From the NCBI GenBank assembly GCA_016713535.1, contig JADJOY010000020.1:1-64000 (forward strand): a stretch of DNA of 64,000 nucleotides. Reading direction: 5' to 3'. The DNA is from Deltaproteobacteria bacterium. Lineage in GTDB: Bacteria; JADJOY01. Within the stretch, counting starts at the first letter, position 1. The number at the start of each line of letters is the position of its first letter. The notes under the pieces were generated by a model, which did no database searches, was not told the DNA's origin, and saw nothing but the letters and a program-made list of their open reading frames with translations. This document shows positions 43,100 through 57,502 of this stretch, piece by piece. Both the position numbers and the translations under genes were made by a program.

Positions 43100-43378
43100 C
43101 TCTCCCTCCGCGGCCCGCGGCGGAGCTTATCCCCCCACGGGGGCGAGAGGGTCGCGTGTCGGTACGGAACCTGCCTTGTTGACTGCCGGGCACGCCCGCA
43201 GGCGCCGCCCCCACCCGAACGCGGACGATTCTCTATCATGATTACAATGCCTTACCAGACGACGCCTCCTCCGCCCCCGACTCCCACCGACGGCCAGCCG
43301 GGGGGCGATGCGTTGACGATTGATCAACACGTTGCGTGTTCGACATCTGTTCCATTCCCGGTGGAGCCGCAGGAACGC

Positions 43379-48433
<5,055 letters not shown>

Positions 48434-48437
48434 CCCG

Positions 48438-49819
48438 ATGACGAGTCGACGTGGCTTACGATCGAAGTGTGCCGCGCCGCTGGCGCTCCTGTTCGCGTTC
48501 GCGGTGCGGTGCTCGGGCGGAAGCGCCGGGCTGCCGCCGATTCCGGTCACGCCGCTCAGGGTGATCCAGGCCGCCCCTGCCCGCCGACGGCAGCCTCTCC
48601 GGTGTGGCCGATCCACACCTCCAGGCGATCCCGGTGAGCGGCGCGGTGGTGTCGGGCACGATCACGGCCAACGTCGCGATCGAGGTGCCGGTCGACCAGA
48701 CCTATTTCCTCGAGGTCACCGACGGCCCCACGCCGTCCCGCTCCGGTGGCGCACTGGTCGGCAACGTGGTGTTCGCGTCGGGCGTCGACTCCCCCGACAC
48801 CAGCGCGCTCTTCGTGAGCGGATCCGCCGATCCGATCGACCTCGGGGAGCTGCGCCTCGCGGCGGGCCGGATCTCCCCCACGACCAATCCCCTCGACTTC
48901 GTCGACGCCAACCGAAACGGCATTCCCGACTCGCAGGAGCCGAACGTCGACCCGCTGCGCGTGCTGCGCGTCGAACCGGCCGACGGAGAGCGACGTCGAC
49001 CGCGACGAGGAGATCGAGCTGCGCTTCTCGCTCGCGATCGACGGCGCGACCGTGAGCGACGCCACGATCCGCCTCGAGGGACCGGGCGGCGCCGTGGCGA
49101 TCGTGATCCGGAACGATAGCGAAGGCGACGACGACGCTGGACGCCTGGAGATCGCGGCGCGCGATCCGCTCGCGCCCGGCGCCCGCTACACCCTCGTCGT
49201 GACCACCGGCGTTCGCTCGACCGACGGTCGCGCCCTCGGCGCCGAGTTCCGCAGCAGCTTCACGACCGGCTCGAAGAACGGCGGGTCCGACGACGGCTCG
49301 GGCGGTGGCGGCGGCGGAGGCGGGTCCGACGACGGCTCCGGCGGTGGCGGCGGCGGAGGCGGGTCCGACGACGGCTCCGGCGGTGGCGGCGGAGGCGGCT
49401 CCGATGACGGGTCCGACGACGACTCCGACGATGGAAGCGGCGGTGGGTCCGACGACGGCTCCGGTGGTGGAGGCGGTGGAGGAGGGTCCGATGACGGGTC
49501 CGACGACGACTCCGACGACGGAAGCGGCGGTGGGTCCGACGACGGCTCCGGTGGTGGAGGCGGTGGAGGAGGGTCCGATGACGGGTCCGACGACGGCTCC
49601 GACGACGGAAGTGGCGGTGGTGGTGGTGGGTCGGACGACGGCTCCGACGACGGCTCGGGCGGCGGTGGCGGTGGCTCCGATGATGGCGACGGCGATACGC
49701 CCGACGACGGCATCGATGATGGGTCCGACGATGATTCGGGTGGCGGCGGGGGTGGTGGGTCCGATGACGACCCCGACGACGAGTGCCCGCCGACCGATCC
49801 CGACTACCCGGACTGCTGA
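48438..49819 (+). CDS. Secreted Ig-like protein with Gly/Ser/Asp-rich tail (two frameshifts)
   Basis: ATG 48438 begins four bases after the activator stop. A hydrophobic N-terminus (PLALLFAFAVRCSGG) is a possible lipoprotein signal. The coherent protein continues in another frame from about 48573 (LPADGSLSGVADPHLQAIPV, DFVDANRNGIPDSQEPNVDP, a calcium-loop-like segment). From about 48985 a third frame continues (ELRFSLAIDGATVSDATI, GARYTLVVTTGVRSTDGRA, a BIG_5-like domain). The last 180 residues are repeats of SDDGSGGGG ending CPPTDPDYPDC. The acidic tail could bind calcium. One-base indels near 48573 and 48985 are needed. Position suggests it may be regulated by the upstream sigma-54 activator. 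Confidence 0.65.
49434..49607 (+). repeat. 87-bp in-frame tandem repeat within the Gly/Asp tail
   Basis: Two units starting at 49434 and 49521 (GAAGCGGCGGTGGGTCC...) are almost identical at DNA level and encode 29 residues each (GSGGGSDDGSGGGG...). Related shorter repeats extend from about 49284 to 49770. The near-identity suggests recent duplication by slippage or unequal crossover. Confidence 0.75.
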
Positions 49820-49880
49820 CCGACCCGCACCGCCGATCGCCGCACCGCCCGCCGAAGTCGCTCCGGTCGCGGGCCGTCCG

Positions 49881-49909
49881 CTCGGAGGGCCCGACTCCTG
49901 TCGGGCCGC
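49881..49909. repeat. Hairpin repeat, GGCCCGAC type
   Basis: CTCGGAGGGCCCGAC-TCCT-GTCGGGCC matches the unit at 16031-16059. It sits in the 558-base gap 49820-50377, which otherwise shows no credible gene. A run of CCGCGC-rich sequence and no clear promoter were seen there. Confidence 0.7.
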
Positions 49910-50377
49910 ACTGGATCCGCGCCGCGCGCCCGCTCTCCGGGGAACCATCGGCCGGCGCGAAGCGCTCGCAGCCGCGAGCTCTCCAGCCTGTCGGACACGC
50001 GGTTCGTCGCATGCCCGGCGTTCGACCCGAACCGCCGATCGCCGCCGACACGGGCGGTCACGACACGTGCCTGGCGACCGTCGAAGACGGATCGTCATCG
50101 GCGCGGACGCTCCGGCAGCCCCACGCGCGCCGGATCGTCCACCACCGTTCCTGAGCGGCGGCCCGGGGACGTCAGGGCCGTCCCGTCCGAGCCGCGCAAA
50201 ACCGGTGTGATCTCGGTCACGCGGCCCGCGAACCTCCGTTTCCCCGAGCTCCGAAGCGCGTCCGGTACGACGGCTGCAATTTCGCCGCGCCGGCCGCGGC
50301 ACTCCGCAGCGGCCGAGGACGGGACCGAGGCGGCGCCGCGTAGGTCGCGACGCCGGGGCCCGAGAGGGGAACTCGAG

Positions 50378-52075
50378 ATGGTTCGGCAACCGGGAAGCAA
50401 TCGCCACCGGCCGTCGCGCGCCGCGCGCTACGGTCTCTCCGTCGTGTTCGCGGCGCTCACCGCATGCTCGGGCGGCGGCTCGGGCAGCGGCGGCGGCATG
50501 ACGCCGCCACCCGGAGACGGCGGTACGCCACCCCCCACCCCCGCGCCCGCTGGAGGGGCGCGCGTCGTGGGTACGGTCACCGACTCGGGCGCGCTCGGCG
50601 GCGCCCGGTCCGGCGCGCCGGCGGGGGGCGTGTCCGTCGAAGTGCGCAACGCAGGCGGTCGAGCGATCGGCTCGGCCACGACGGACGCGGCCGGAGCCTT
50701 CGCGATCTCGGGGTTGCCGGCCGGAGCGGCCGAGCTCCGGATCGCGCTACCGGCGAGCGCCACCGCGCTCGGGGGCGGCGTGTCGCCCGCGCTCGGCCTC
50801 GCGGTCACGCTCGCCGATCGCACCGACGTGACCCTGGTCGAGGACCTCGGCATCACCGACGTGAGCGGAGACGGCCAGCCCGACGCGGTGGTCTTCGCGG
50901 GCTACGTCCGCGACGCGACGGGCGAGCGTGTGCACCTCATGGCCCTCGACCCGCGCGCCGGCCGCACCACGCCCGACACCAACGGCGACGGCTTCGTCAC
51001 CACCGCTGACGCGAGCTTCGACGATGGCAACGGCGACGGCGTCCCCGACGACTCGCAGCAGGACGTGCCGGTGACCTCGGAGGTCCACGCCCGCGGGGTG
51101 ATCGACTCGATCGACGCGACCTCGATCACCGTCGGCGGAGTGACGTTCCTGATCGACGGGAGCACGGTGTGGCTCGACCGCACCGGCACGGCGACGGTTC
51201 CTTCGGCGTTCGCGGCCGGTGAACCCGTCGAGGTCGAGGGCGTTCGCACGACCGATGGCTCGGTGGTGGCCACCCGCGTGAAGGAAGAGGACGACCTCGG
51301 CGGCGTCGGCGAAGGCGAGATCGAGCTGACCGGGACGATCGAGGCGCTCGACGCCACGAGCCTCACGGTGCGCGGCGTCACGTTCGCCGTGACCGCCGAC
51401 ACCGCGGTCACCGGTCCGTCCAACCAGCCGCTCGCGTTCGGCGACCTCGCGGTGGGCGACTTCGTGGAAGTGAAGGGTCAGGACACCGGCGGCGGAGTGG
51501 TCGCGGTGCGGATCCACCTCGAGGACCTGGGCGACGACTCGGGCGGCGAGGTCGAGCTGCGTGGAACCATCGACGCGATCGACGCGGGCTCCATCACGGT
51601 CGGCGGACAGGTCTTCGCGACGACGGGCGCGACGTCCTATCTCGACGACCGCAACAACCCGATCGGCCTCGGCGACCTCGCGGTCGGCGACCTCGTCGAA
51701 GCCGAAGGCTTCCGGGACGCGAACGGCAACCTCGTCGCGGAGAAGATCAAGCTCGAGGACGAGCTCGGCGGCGGCGGGGGCAGCGACGACGGACCCGGTG
51801 ACGACAGCGGCGGTGGTGGTGGCGGCAGCGACGATGGCCCCGGTGACGACAACGGCGGCGGTGGCGGTGGTGGCAGCGACGACGGGCCCGGTGACGACAA
51901 CGGCGGCGGTGGTGGTGGCGACGACGACGGCCCCGGTGACGACAACGGCGGTGGTGGTGGTGGCGACGACGACGGCCCCGGTGACGACGACGGCGGTGGT
52001 GGTGGTGGCGGCGACGACGACGGCGACGACCACGGTGGTGGTGGAGGTGGCGGCGACGATGACGACGACGACTGA
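50378..52075 (+). CDS. Lipoprotein with DUF5666-like repeats and Gly/Asp-rich tail
   Basis: The 565-residue protein from ATG 50378 has a signal peptide with lipobox (LTACSGGG). A carboxypeptidase-regulatory-like beta domain follows (GVSVEVRNAGGRAIGSATT, AGAFAISGLPAGAAELRI), then a calcium-loop segment (DTNGDGFVTTADASFDDG, NGDGVPDDS). Three DUF5666-type repeats come next, each of the form G.I(D/E)A(I/L)DA.S(I/L)TV.G..F ending in a VGD-V-G pair (residues 245-460). The last 100 residues are GGGGSDDGPGDDNGG repeats, like the protein 600 bases upstream. It is presumably outer-membrane-anchored; DUF5666 function is unknown. Confidence 0.8.
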   Translation: MVRQPGSNRHRPSRAARYGLSVVFAALTACSGGGSGSGGGMTPPPGDGGTPPPTPAPAGGARVVGTVTDSGALGGARSGAPAGGVSVEVRNAGGRAIGSATTDAAGAFAISGLPAGAAELRIALPASATALGGGVSPALGLAVTLADRTDVTLVEDLGITDVSGDGQPDAVVFAGYVRDATGERVHLMALDPRAGRTTPDTNGDGFVTTADASFDDGNGDGVPDDSQQDVPVTSEVHARGVIDSIDATSITVGGVTFLIDGSTVWLDRTGTATVPSAFAAGEPVEVEGVRTTDGSVVATRVKEEDDLGGVGEGEIELTGTIEALDATSLTVRGVTFAVTADTAVTGPSNQPLAFGDLAVGDFVEVKGQDTGGGVVAVRIHLEDLGDDSGGEVELRGTIDAIDAGSITVGGQVFATTGATSYLDDRNNPIGLGDLAVGDLVEAEGFRDANGNLVAEKIKLEDELGGGGGSDDGPGDDSGGGGGGSDDGPGDDNGGGGGGGSDDGPGDDNGGGGGGDDDGPGDDNGGGGGGDDDGPGDDDGGGGGGGDDDGDDHGGGGGGGDDDDDD

Positions 52076-52098
52076 GACCTGAGCTCGACGGTGAAACG

Positions 52099-52134
52099 GC
52101 GGGGCGGCGCTCACCGGCGCCGCCCCGCTCGTTT
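52099..52134 (+). terminator. Rho-independent terminator
   Basis: GCGGGGCGGCGC (52099-52110) and GCGCCGCCCCGC (52117-52128) form a perfect 12-bp stem with a six-base loop, followed by TCGTTT. It lies 24 bases after the stop of the DUF5666-type lipoprotein gene. Confidence 0.75.
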
Positions 52135-52251
52135 GCGGCGTCGACCGCGCGGATGGGACAATCGAGGCCCAGCTCGGTTCGTGGAGGCGAGGCGGCGCGG
52201 GTGCCGATCCCCGGCGTCCGGCGCGGCCTCCCGCCAGGAGAGACCCCGTCC

Positions 52252-53370
52252 ATGTCCCGACCTCGTTCGCGCTCGCTCGGCGCCGCGCTCGTCCTCGCGT
52301 TCGCATCCACCCTCGTGCCGGCGCTCGCTGGCGCCGCCTCGATGAAGGTGATGAGCTTCAACATCCGCTACGACGGCGGCGGCTTCTCGAGCCTCACCGA
52401 TCCGACCGGCTGGCTCTACACCTGCGGCCCCCGACGCGATCGCGTCGTCAACACGATCCTCGACGGGGCGCCCGACATCGTCGGGGTGCAGGAAGCGCTC
52501 TACAACCAGGTCCTCGACATCCAGGCCAAGCTGCCCGGCTACGCCTTCTACGGGGTGGGCCGCAACGACGGGAACACGCTCGGCGAGTTCTCGGGCCTGT
52601 GGTACCGCTCGGATCGCTTCACGCGCTTCGACCAGGGCACCTTCTGGCTGAGCGACACGCCCGACGTGCCGGGCACGGTGTTCCCGTGCTCGGGCTCGAT
52701 CCGCATCGCGAGCTGGATGAAGGTCCACGACTCCGTGAGCGGCGCCGACTACTTCGTCCTCGACACCCACTGGGACAACTCCTGCCAGGATTCGCGCGAG
52801 AAGTCCGCGGTGCTGGTGCGTCAGAAGATCAAGGACCTCTCGGGCGGGCTGCCCGTGATCGCGTTGGGCGACCTGAACACGGGCGAGTCGAGCCTGGCGG
52901 TGTCGACGCTGCGCGGGGTCGGCGATCCCACCGGCTTCCAGCTCGCCGACACCTACCGCGAGGTGTTCCCGGTGGCGTCGCCCGACGAGGCGACGTTCCA
53001 CGGCTGGGACGGCGGCGTCGCCGGCTCGCGCATCGACTTCCTCCTCCACACCGCCGACTTCACGCCCACCGCCGCGGCGATCGTCCACACCGGCTTCACC
53101 TGCGGCTACCCGTCGGACCATTTCCCGGTCACGGCGACGTTCACCACGCCGGGCACGCCGAGCGCCGCCGCCGAGCACGCCTCGGCGAGCGCGGCCCCCG
53201 CGCCGGCGCTGGTCGATCCGTGCATCCCGAACTGCACTGGCTGCGGCGCCAACGTGGCGCCCGCGAGCCGCTCGGCCGCCTCGCCGTGGGGCTGGCTCGC
53301 GGCGACCGGCGCCTTCGCGGCGGTGCTCGGCGCGCGAGTGCGTTCGGCGCGCCGCCGACTCGTCCCGTGA
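52252..53370 (+). CDS. Secreted endonuclease/exonuclease/phosphatase family protein with sorting tail
   Basis: The 372-residue protein starts at ATG 52252 with AGGAGAG upstream. After a signal peptide (cleavage near ALAGAAS) comes a DNase I-type fold. Its motifs are KVMSFNIRYD, DIVGVQEAL (metal Glu), DTHWDN, ALGDLNTGE, GSRIDFLLH and YPSDHFPV (catalytic Asp-His). It may cleave nucleic acids or phosphoesters, possibly lipid headgroups. The last 50 residues (CIPNCTGCGANVAP, a hydrophobic helix, RSARRRL) resemble Cys/TM/Arg C-terminal sorting signals, as in the two glycoside hydrolases. It would thus be a surface-anchored enzyme. Confidence 0.85.
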   Translation: MSRPRSRSLGAALVLAFASTLVPALAGAASMKVMSFNIRYDGGGFSSLTDPTGWLYTCGPRRDRVVNTILDGAPDIVGVQEALYNQVLDIQAKLPGYAFYGVGRNDGNTLGEFSGLWYRSDRFTRFDQGTFWLSDTPDVPGTVFPCSGSIRIASWMKVHDSVSGADYFVLDTHWDNSCQDSREKSAVLVRQKIKDLSGGLPVIALGDLNTGESSLAVSTLRGVGDPTGFQLADTYREVFPVASPDEATFHGWDGGVAGSRIDFLLHTADFTPTAAAIVHTGFTCGYPSDHFPVTATFTTPGTPSAAAEHASASAAPAPALVDPCIPNCTGCGANVAPASRSAASPWGWLAATGAFAAVLGARVRSARRRLVP

Positions 53371-53419
53371 GCGCCGCCCCTCGCATCGACGCCCCCTTCC
53401 CGCTCGAGGACCGTTGCCC

Positions 53420-55312
53420 ATGAACCGCCGCCGACTCGTGTCGTTCGGTCTCACGCTCTCCTTCCTCGTGGCGCTCGCGGGCTGCCACACCATCGCCGCC
53501 GTCGAGCCGCCCGAGAGCTGTGTGGGCAACGTGGTGCGCCTCCGCGGCGCCAACTTCGGCTTCAGCCAGGACGCGAGCCGGGTGTTCTTCGGCGACGTCG
53601 AGGCGACCGAGATCCGCGGCTGGAACCAGGACGCGATCGACGTCGTCGTGCCCGCGGGTGCGGTGACCGCGCCGGTCCGCGTCGAGGCGCTCGGCGAGAC
53701 GCAGTCGTCGCCGAGCGATTTCGTGGTGACGAGCGGGGCACTCGCGTGCCGCGGCTCGATGATCCCGGGACCGAACGAACACGGCTACGACGCCGACCTC
53801 GAGGCGCTCGCTCGCAAGTACGACCGCCAGTTCCACGTCTTCAACGCAGCACCCATGGCGATCAACGCCGACCTCACGGTCGCCCTCGATCGCCCGGCCG
53901 ATCGTGAGCTGATCCGCTCGTTCCTGCAGGAGACCGACGGCTGGGACTTCGAGAGCTACGCCGGCAAGTCGATCTACGACACCGTCACCGGCTGGGCGAA
54001 GACCGCGGGCCTCTACGCCGGCGTGGGGATCGCCGCCGACGCCTACCGCTACGGCGTGCTGCGTGACGAGGGCTACCCCGCCGACGAGGTCGCGCGCGCC
54101 CGCCAGCACCTCGTCGCCGCCCTCGACGCGCTCCACCTCGCGCTCGAGATCACCGGCGTCGAGGGCGTGATCGCGCGCGGCTTCATCCGCCGCGACATCC
54201 CGGGCGACGGCGTCACCCAGCCCACCACGCCGCTCTTCGACGGAAACGGCAACCCGCTGCCACCCGAGAAGACGAACGGCACCTGGCGCGAGGACAACTC
54301 GGGCGGGCGCTACCCGAACTACATCTGGGAAGACTCGTGCAGCCGCGACCAGTTCATCGGCTGGGCGGCCGCCATGGGCGCCGCGTGGGAGGTGATCGCC
54401 GCCGATCCCACGTTCAGCGACGACGCGCGGACACGACTGCAGGCCGACGCGCTGGCGCTCGGCCGCATGCTCTCCACCGTGCAGGCGAGCGGCTACGACC
54501 TCGAGATCCAGGACGCCGACGGCCGCCCCACCTTCCACGCCTACCTGAACGAGAACGCCTTCGACCGGATCTATCTGCCCTTCCTGCCGTTCAAGGACGG
54601 GTTCTACGCGGCGATGTCGCTCGGCATCGTGTCGTCGTTCGTCTACACGAGCGGTGACGCCGGGCTCGCCAGCTACCTCGACGACACGCTCATCGGCGCG
54701 CGCCGCCTCGGTGACATCGTCGCCGCCAACCTGATCGGCGTCGACGTGGGTTACCAGTCGAACTTCAGCGGCGTGAACATGGTGGCGCAGGGGCTGCTGC
54801 TCGCGCAGCGCTACGTCACCCAGCCCGGCGCTCGCGAGGACCTCATCACCAGCGTGAAGTGGAAGTTCTACGACAAGCCGACCACCCGCCAGCCCGTCGA
54901 GCAGGGCCAGACCCTCTACGACTTCACCTTCGCCGCGGGCAGCGCCGACGCGTCGGCCTACGGCGCCTTCCCGCGCCGCCCCGACGCCGAGGCGATGGCG
55001 CGCGGCCTCGCGACGCTGAAGGCGTTCCCCGAGCCGCCCTACTGGGACGTCGCGCGCACCAACTGCGACGCCGACGAGATCGCCTCCGGCGCGTGCACCG
55101 CCGACGACGGCAGCCACCTCGACGTGCTCGGCTACATCGGCCGCAACGACGACCTGATCACCACCCAGCCGATCCCGATGCGCATCCGCCCACCGAGCAA
55201 TTACCACTGGCGCTCCAACCCGTACATCCCGAACGGCGGCGGCGACGGCAGCCGGCTCATCCCCGGGGTCGACTTCCGCTACACGTACTGGCTCGGCCGC
55301 TGGGTGTCGTAG
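53420..55312 (+). CDS. Large lipoprotein with TIG domain and helical domain
   Basis: The 630-residue product has a signal peptide and lipobox (ALAGCHTI). Residues 30-105 are a TIG/IPT-like Ig fold (GNVVRLRGANFGFSQDASRV, APVRVEALGETQSSPSDFVV). The remaining 500 residues are mostly helical with conserved-looking Trp/Tyr/Asp blocks (GWDFESYAGKSIYDTVTGWA, YPNYIWEDSCSRDQFIGWAA, DVGYQSNFSGVNMVAQGLLL). An alpha/alpha-barrel such as carbohydrate-active enzymes use is possible, but no family is recognised. It follows the DNase-fold gene by 49 bases and could share its transcript. Confidence 0.72.
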   Translation: MNRRRLVSFGLTLSFLVALAGCHTIAAVEPPESCVGNVVRLRGANFGFSQDASRVFFGDVEATEIRGWNQDAIDVVVPAGAVTAPVRVEALGETQSSPSDFVVTSGALACRGSMIPGPNEHGYDADLEALARKYDRQFHVFNAAPMAINADLTVALDRPADRELIRSFLQETDGWDFESYAGKSIYDTVTGWAKTAGLYAGVGIAADAYRYGVLRDEGYPADEVARARQHLVAALDALHLALEITGVEGVIARGFIRRDIPGDGVTQPTTPLFDGNGNPLPPEKTNGTWREDNSGGRYPNYIWEDSCSRDQFIGWAAAMGAAWEVIAADPTFSDDARTRLQADALALGRMLSTVQASGYDLEIQDADGRPTFHAYLNENAFDRIYLPFLPFKDGFYAAMSLGIVSSFVYTSGDAGLASYLDDTLIGARRLGDIVAANLIGVDVGYQSNFSGVNMVAQGLLLAQRYVTQPGAREDLITSVKWKFYDKPTTRQPVEQGQTLYDFTFAAGSADASAYGAFPRRPDAEAMARGLATLKAFPEPPYWDVARTNCDADEIASGACTADDGSHLDVLGYIGRNDDLITTQPIPMRIRPPSNYHWRSNPYIPNGGGDGSRLIPGVDFRYTYWLGRWVS

Positions 55313-55399
55313 CGAGCGCCTTCGCGCCGCACCGTCACGCTCGGCTCGCCGACGCACCCGTTGCTGTGTCCGGCTGCACCGATCGCCCCGAAAGGAATC

Positions 55400-55475
55400 G
55401 GGAGGGCTGACGCCCTCCCCTACATGCCCACGGGTCGTCCCGTGGCCTGCGTAGGGGCGGGGCCCGTCCCCGCCC
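55400..55475. repeat. Three adjacent hairpin repeats
   Basis: GGGAGGG-CTGAC-GCCCTCCC, CCCACGGG-TCGT-CCCGTGG and GGGGCGGGG-CCCGT-CCCCGCCC follow one another downstream of the TIG lipoprotein gene. The first has the CTGACG loop also found at 60524 and 63852. The 423-base gap 55313-55735 contains these hairpins and the AT-rich repeats listed next, but no gene. Confidence 0.7.
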
Positions 55476-55557
55476 GGCGGGGGCCATCCAGGGCCCCAAA
55501 ACCGCGCTCTCGTGCGGGAAAGCAATGCGAACCGGCCTGTAAAGCTTAAGCCGGACA

Positions 55558-55605
55558 ATTTTGTAGAGCATCAGCTTTACGATTTTGTATAGCAACAGCT
55601 TTACA
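55558..55605 (+). repeat. 24-bp AT-rich tandem direct repeat upstream of TPR gene
   Basis: Two adjacent units, ATTTTGTAGAGCATCAGCTTTACG-like and its neighbour, agree at 21 of 24 positions (ATTTTGTA-AGCA-CAGCTTTAC). A further GTAAAGC in inverse orientation lies just upstream (55539-55545). The block is strikingly AT-rich for this sequence and sits 131 bases before ATG 55736. It may be an operator or promoter region, but -35/-10 assignments are not clear. Confidence 0.65.
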
Positions 55606-55735
55606 AGCGGGCCTCCACGGCACCTCACGGCCGGCTCGACCACGGCACGTCCCACCGATGGCGACCCTCCCGGACAACGTCGCTACGCTGTCGGGACTTC
55701 TACTACACCCACGGCTGCGGCCTTCGGAGGAACCG

Positions 55736-57438
55736 ATGCATCGACATCGCCGGTTGCTGGTCGTCCCGATCGCGCTCGCCACGCTGTTCACCCTCGCCGC
55801 CGCGCGCGCCGCGACCGCGCAGCACGAGGGCCACACCGACGTCGCCACGGCGGAGAACCTCGGCGCCACCACCACCGCCGGCGCGCTGTCGCCCAAGCTC
55901 CACGACCTCGGCAGCTATTCGCGCAAGGCCTCGACACGCTCGGCGCAAGCCCAGACGTACTTCGATCAGGGGCTGATGCTCGCGTACGCCTTCAACCACG
56001 CCGAGGCGGAGCGCTCGTTCCGCGAGGCGCAGCGCCTCGATCCCGGCTTCGCGATGGCGTGGTGGGGCCAGGCGTACGTGCTCGGCCCCAACATCAACGC
56101 GCCGATGGACGAGGGTGCGGTCGGCTCCGCGTACGAGGCGGTGCGCAAGGCCGTCGAGCTCGAGGGCAAGGCGAAGCCCTGGGAGCAGGGGCTGATCGCC
56201 GCGCTCGCGGTGCGCTACGGCACCGACCCGAAGGCGGACCGCAAGCCGCTCGACGCCGCCTACGCGCGGGCCATGCAGGACCTCGCCACGCGCCATCCAA
56301 AGGATCCCGACATCCTCGCCATGGCCGCCGAGTCCATCATGGACACCGATCCATGGAACTACTGGACCAACGACGGCCACCCGCGTCCCTACACCGAGGA
56401 CGTGCTGCGGCTGATCGAGAGCGCGCTCGCGGTGAGCCCGAGCCACCCGCTCGCCCTGCACCTCCACATCCACGCCACCGAGGCCTCGCAGGACCCCGAT
56501 CGCGCCCTCGCGAGCGCCGAGAAGCTCGGCCGGGTCGCGCCCGGCGCGGGGCACCTCGTGCACATGCCCGGCCACGCGTTCTTCCGCGTCGGCCGCTACC
56601 AGGACGCGGTGCAGGCCAACCTCGACGCGATCGCGGTCGACGAGAGCTACATCACCCAGTGCCGCGCGCAGGGCATCTACCCCGCGGCCTACTATCCCCA
56701 CAACATCCACTTCCTGTGGATCGCATCCGCCTACCTCGGCAAGTCCGCCGACGCTCTCGACGCCGCGCACAAGACCGCGAGCAAGGCGCACCCGGGCTGC
56801 CGCTGCCGACCGACCAGTTCCTGGTCACGCCGCTGCACACGCTGGTCAAGTTCGCGCGCTGGAAGGACGTGCTCGGGTACGCCCAGCCGCCCGCCGAGAA
56901 CGTCTTCGCAACCGGCCTGTGGCACTTCGCGCGCGGCATGGCGCTCGCAAACACCGGCGACCCGGGCGCCGCGCAGGCCGAGCTCGAGGCGCTGCGCGCC
57001 GCGCGCAAGAACCCCGCGTTCCCACCCCAGCTCCTCATGGTGAACTCGTCGCCCGCGCGGCTCGCGGAGATCGCCGAGCGCTCGCTGGCCGGCGAGATCG
57101 CGTGGCAGCGCGGCGAGAAGGAGAAGGCCCTCGCCGAGCTCGACGCGGCGGCGCGCCTCGAGGACTCGCTCACCTACAACGAGCCGCCCGACTGGCCCTT
57201 CCCCGTGCGCCACTCCCTCGGCGCGTTGCTCCTCGACCTCGGCCGCCCCGTCGAGGCCGAGGCGGTGTACCGCGAGGACCTGCGGCGCAGGCGCGAGAAC
57301 GGCTGGGCGCTCTTCGGTCTGGTGCAGTCGCTACGCGCTCAGGGCGAGGACCGCGCGACCGACCTGGCGCAGGCCGAGGCGCGCTTCCAGAAGGCGTGGG
57401 CCAAGTCCGACCTGGCGCTCACGTCGTCGCGGTTCTGA
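55736..57438 (+). CDS. Secreted TPR-repeat protein (one frameshift)
   Basis: ATG 55736 follows GGAGGAACC. A signal peptide ends near ARAATAQHEGHTD. The protein of about 566 residues has TPR-like helical pairs throughout (YFDQGLMLAYAFNHAEAERSF, AQRLDPGFAMAWWGQAYVLG, FRVGRYQDAVQANLDAIA, LGRPVEAEAVYREDL), with HIHATEASQDPDRALASAEKL in between. Near 56793 the frame shifts by one base (AHPG to LPLPTDQFLVTPLHT) and continues to 57438. Proteins of this family are often annotated as periplasmic TPR proteins of unknown function. The AT-rich repeats upstream may regulate it. Confidence 0.75.
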
Positions 57439-57502
57439 GCGCGGCCGAGGCCCGGGAACCGTCGACCCGGAAGAGCGCGGGCGAGCGGCGCCGGGCACGC
57501 CA

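Noticed and set aside
43238-43378. Longer N-terminus for the sigma-54 activator from ATG 43238
   Set aside because: The added residues are Pro/Thr low complexity without a ribosome site; ATG 43379 has AGGAA and directly precedes the kinase fold. Not excluded.
53141-55558. Minus-strand open frame of about 800 codons opposite the TIG lipoprotein
   Set aside because: Mirror of plus-strand coding sequence with signal peptide and lipobox; no recognisable fold in the minus frame.
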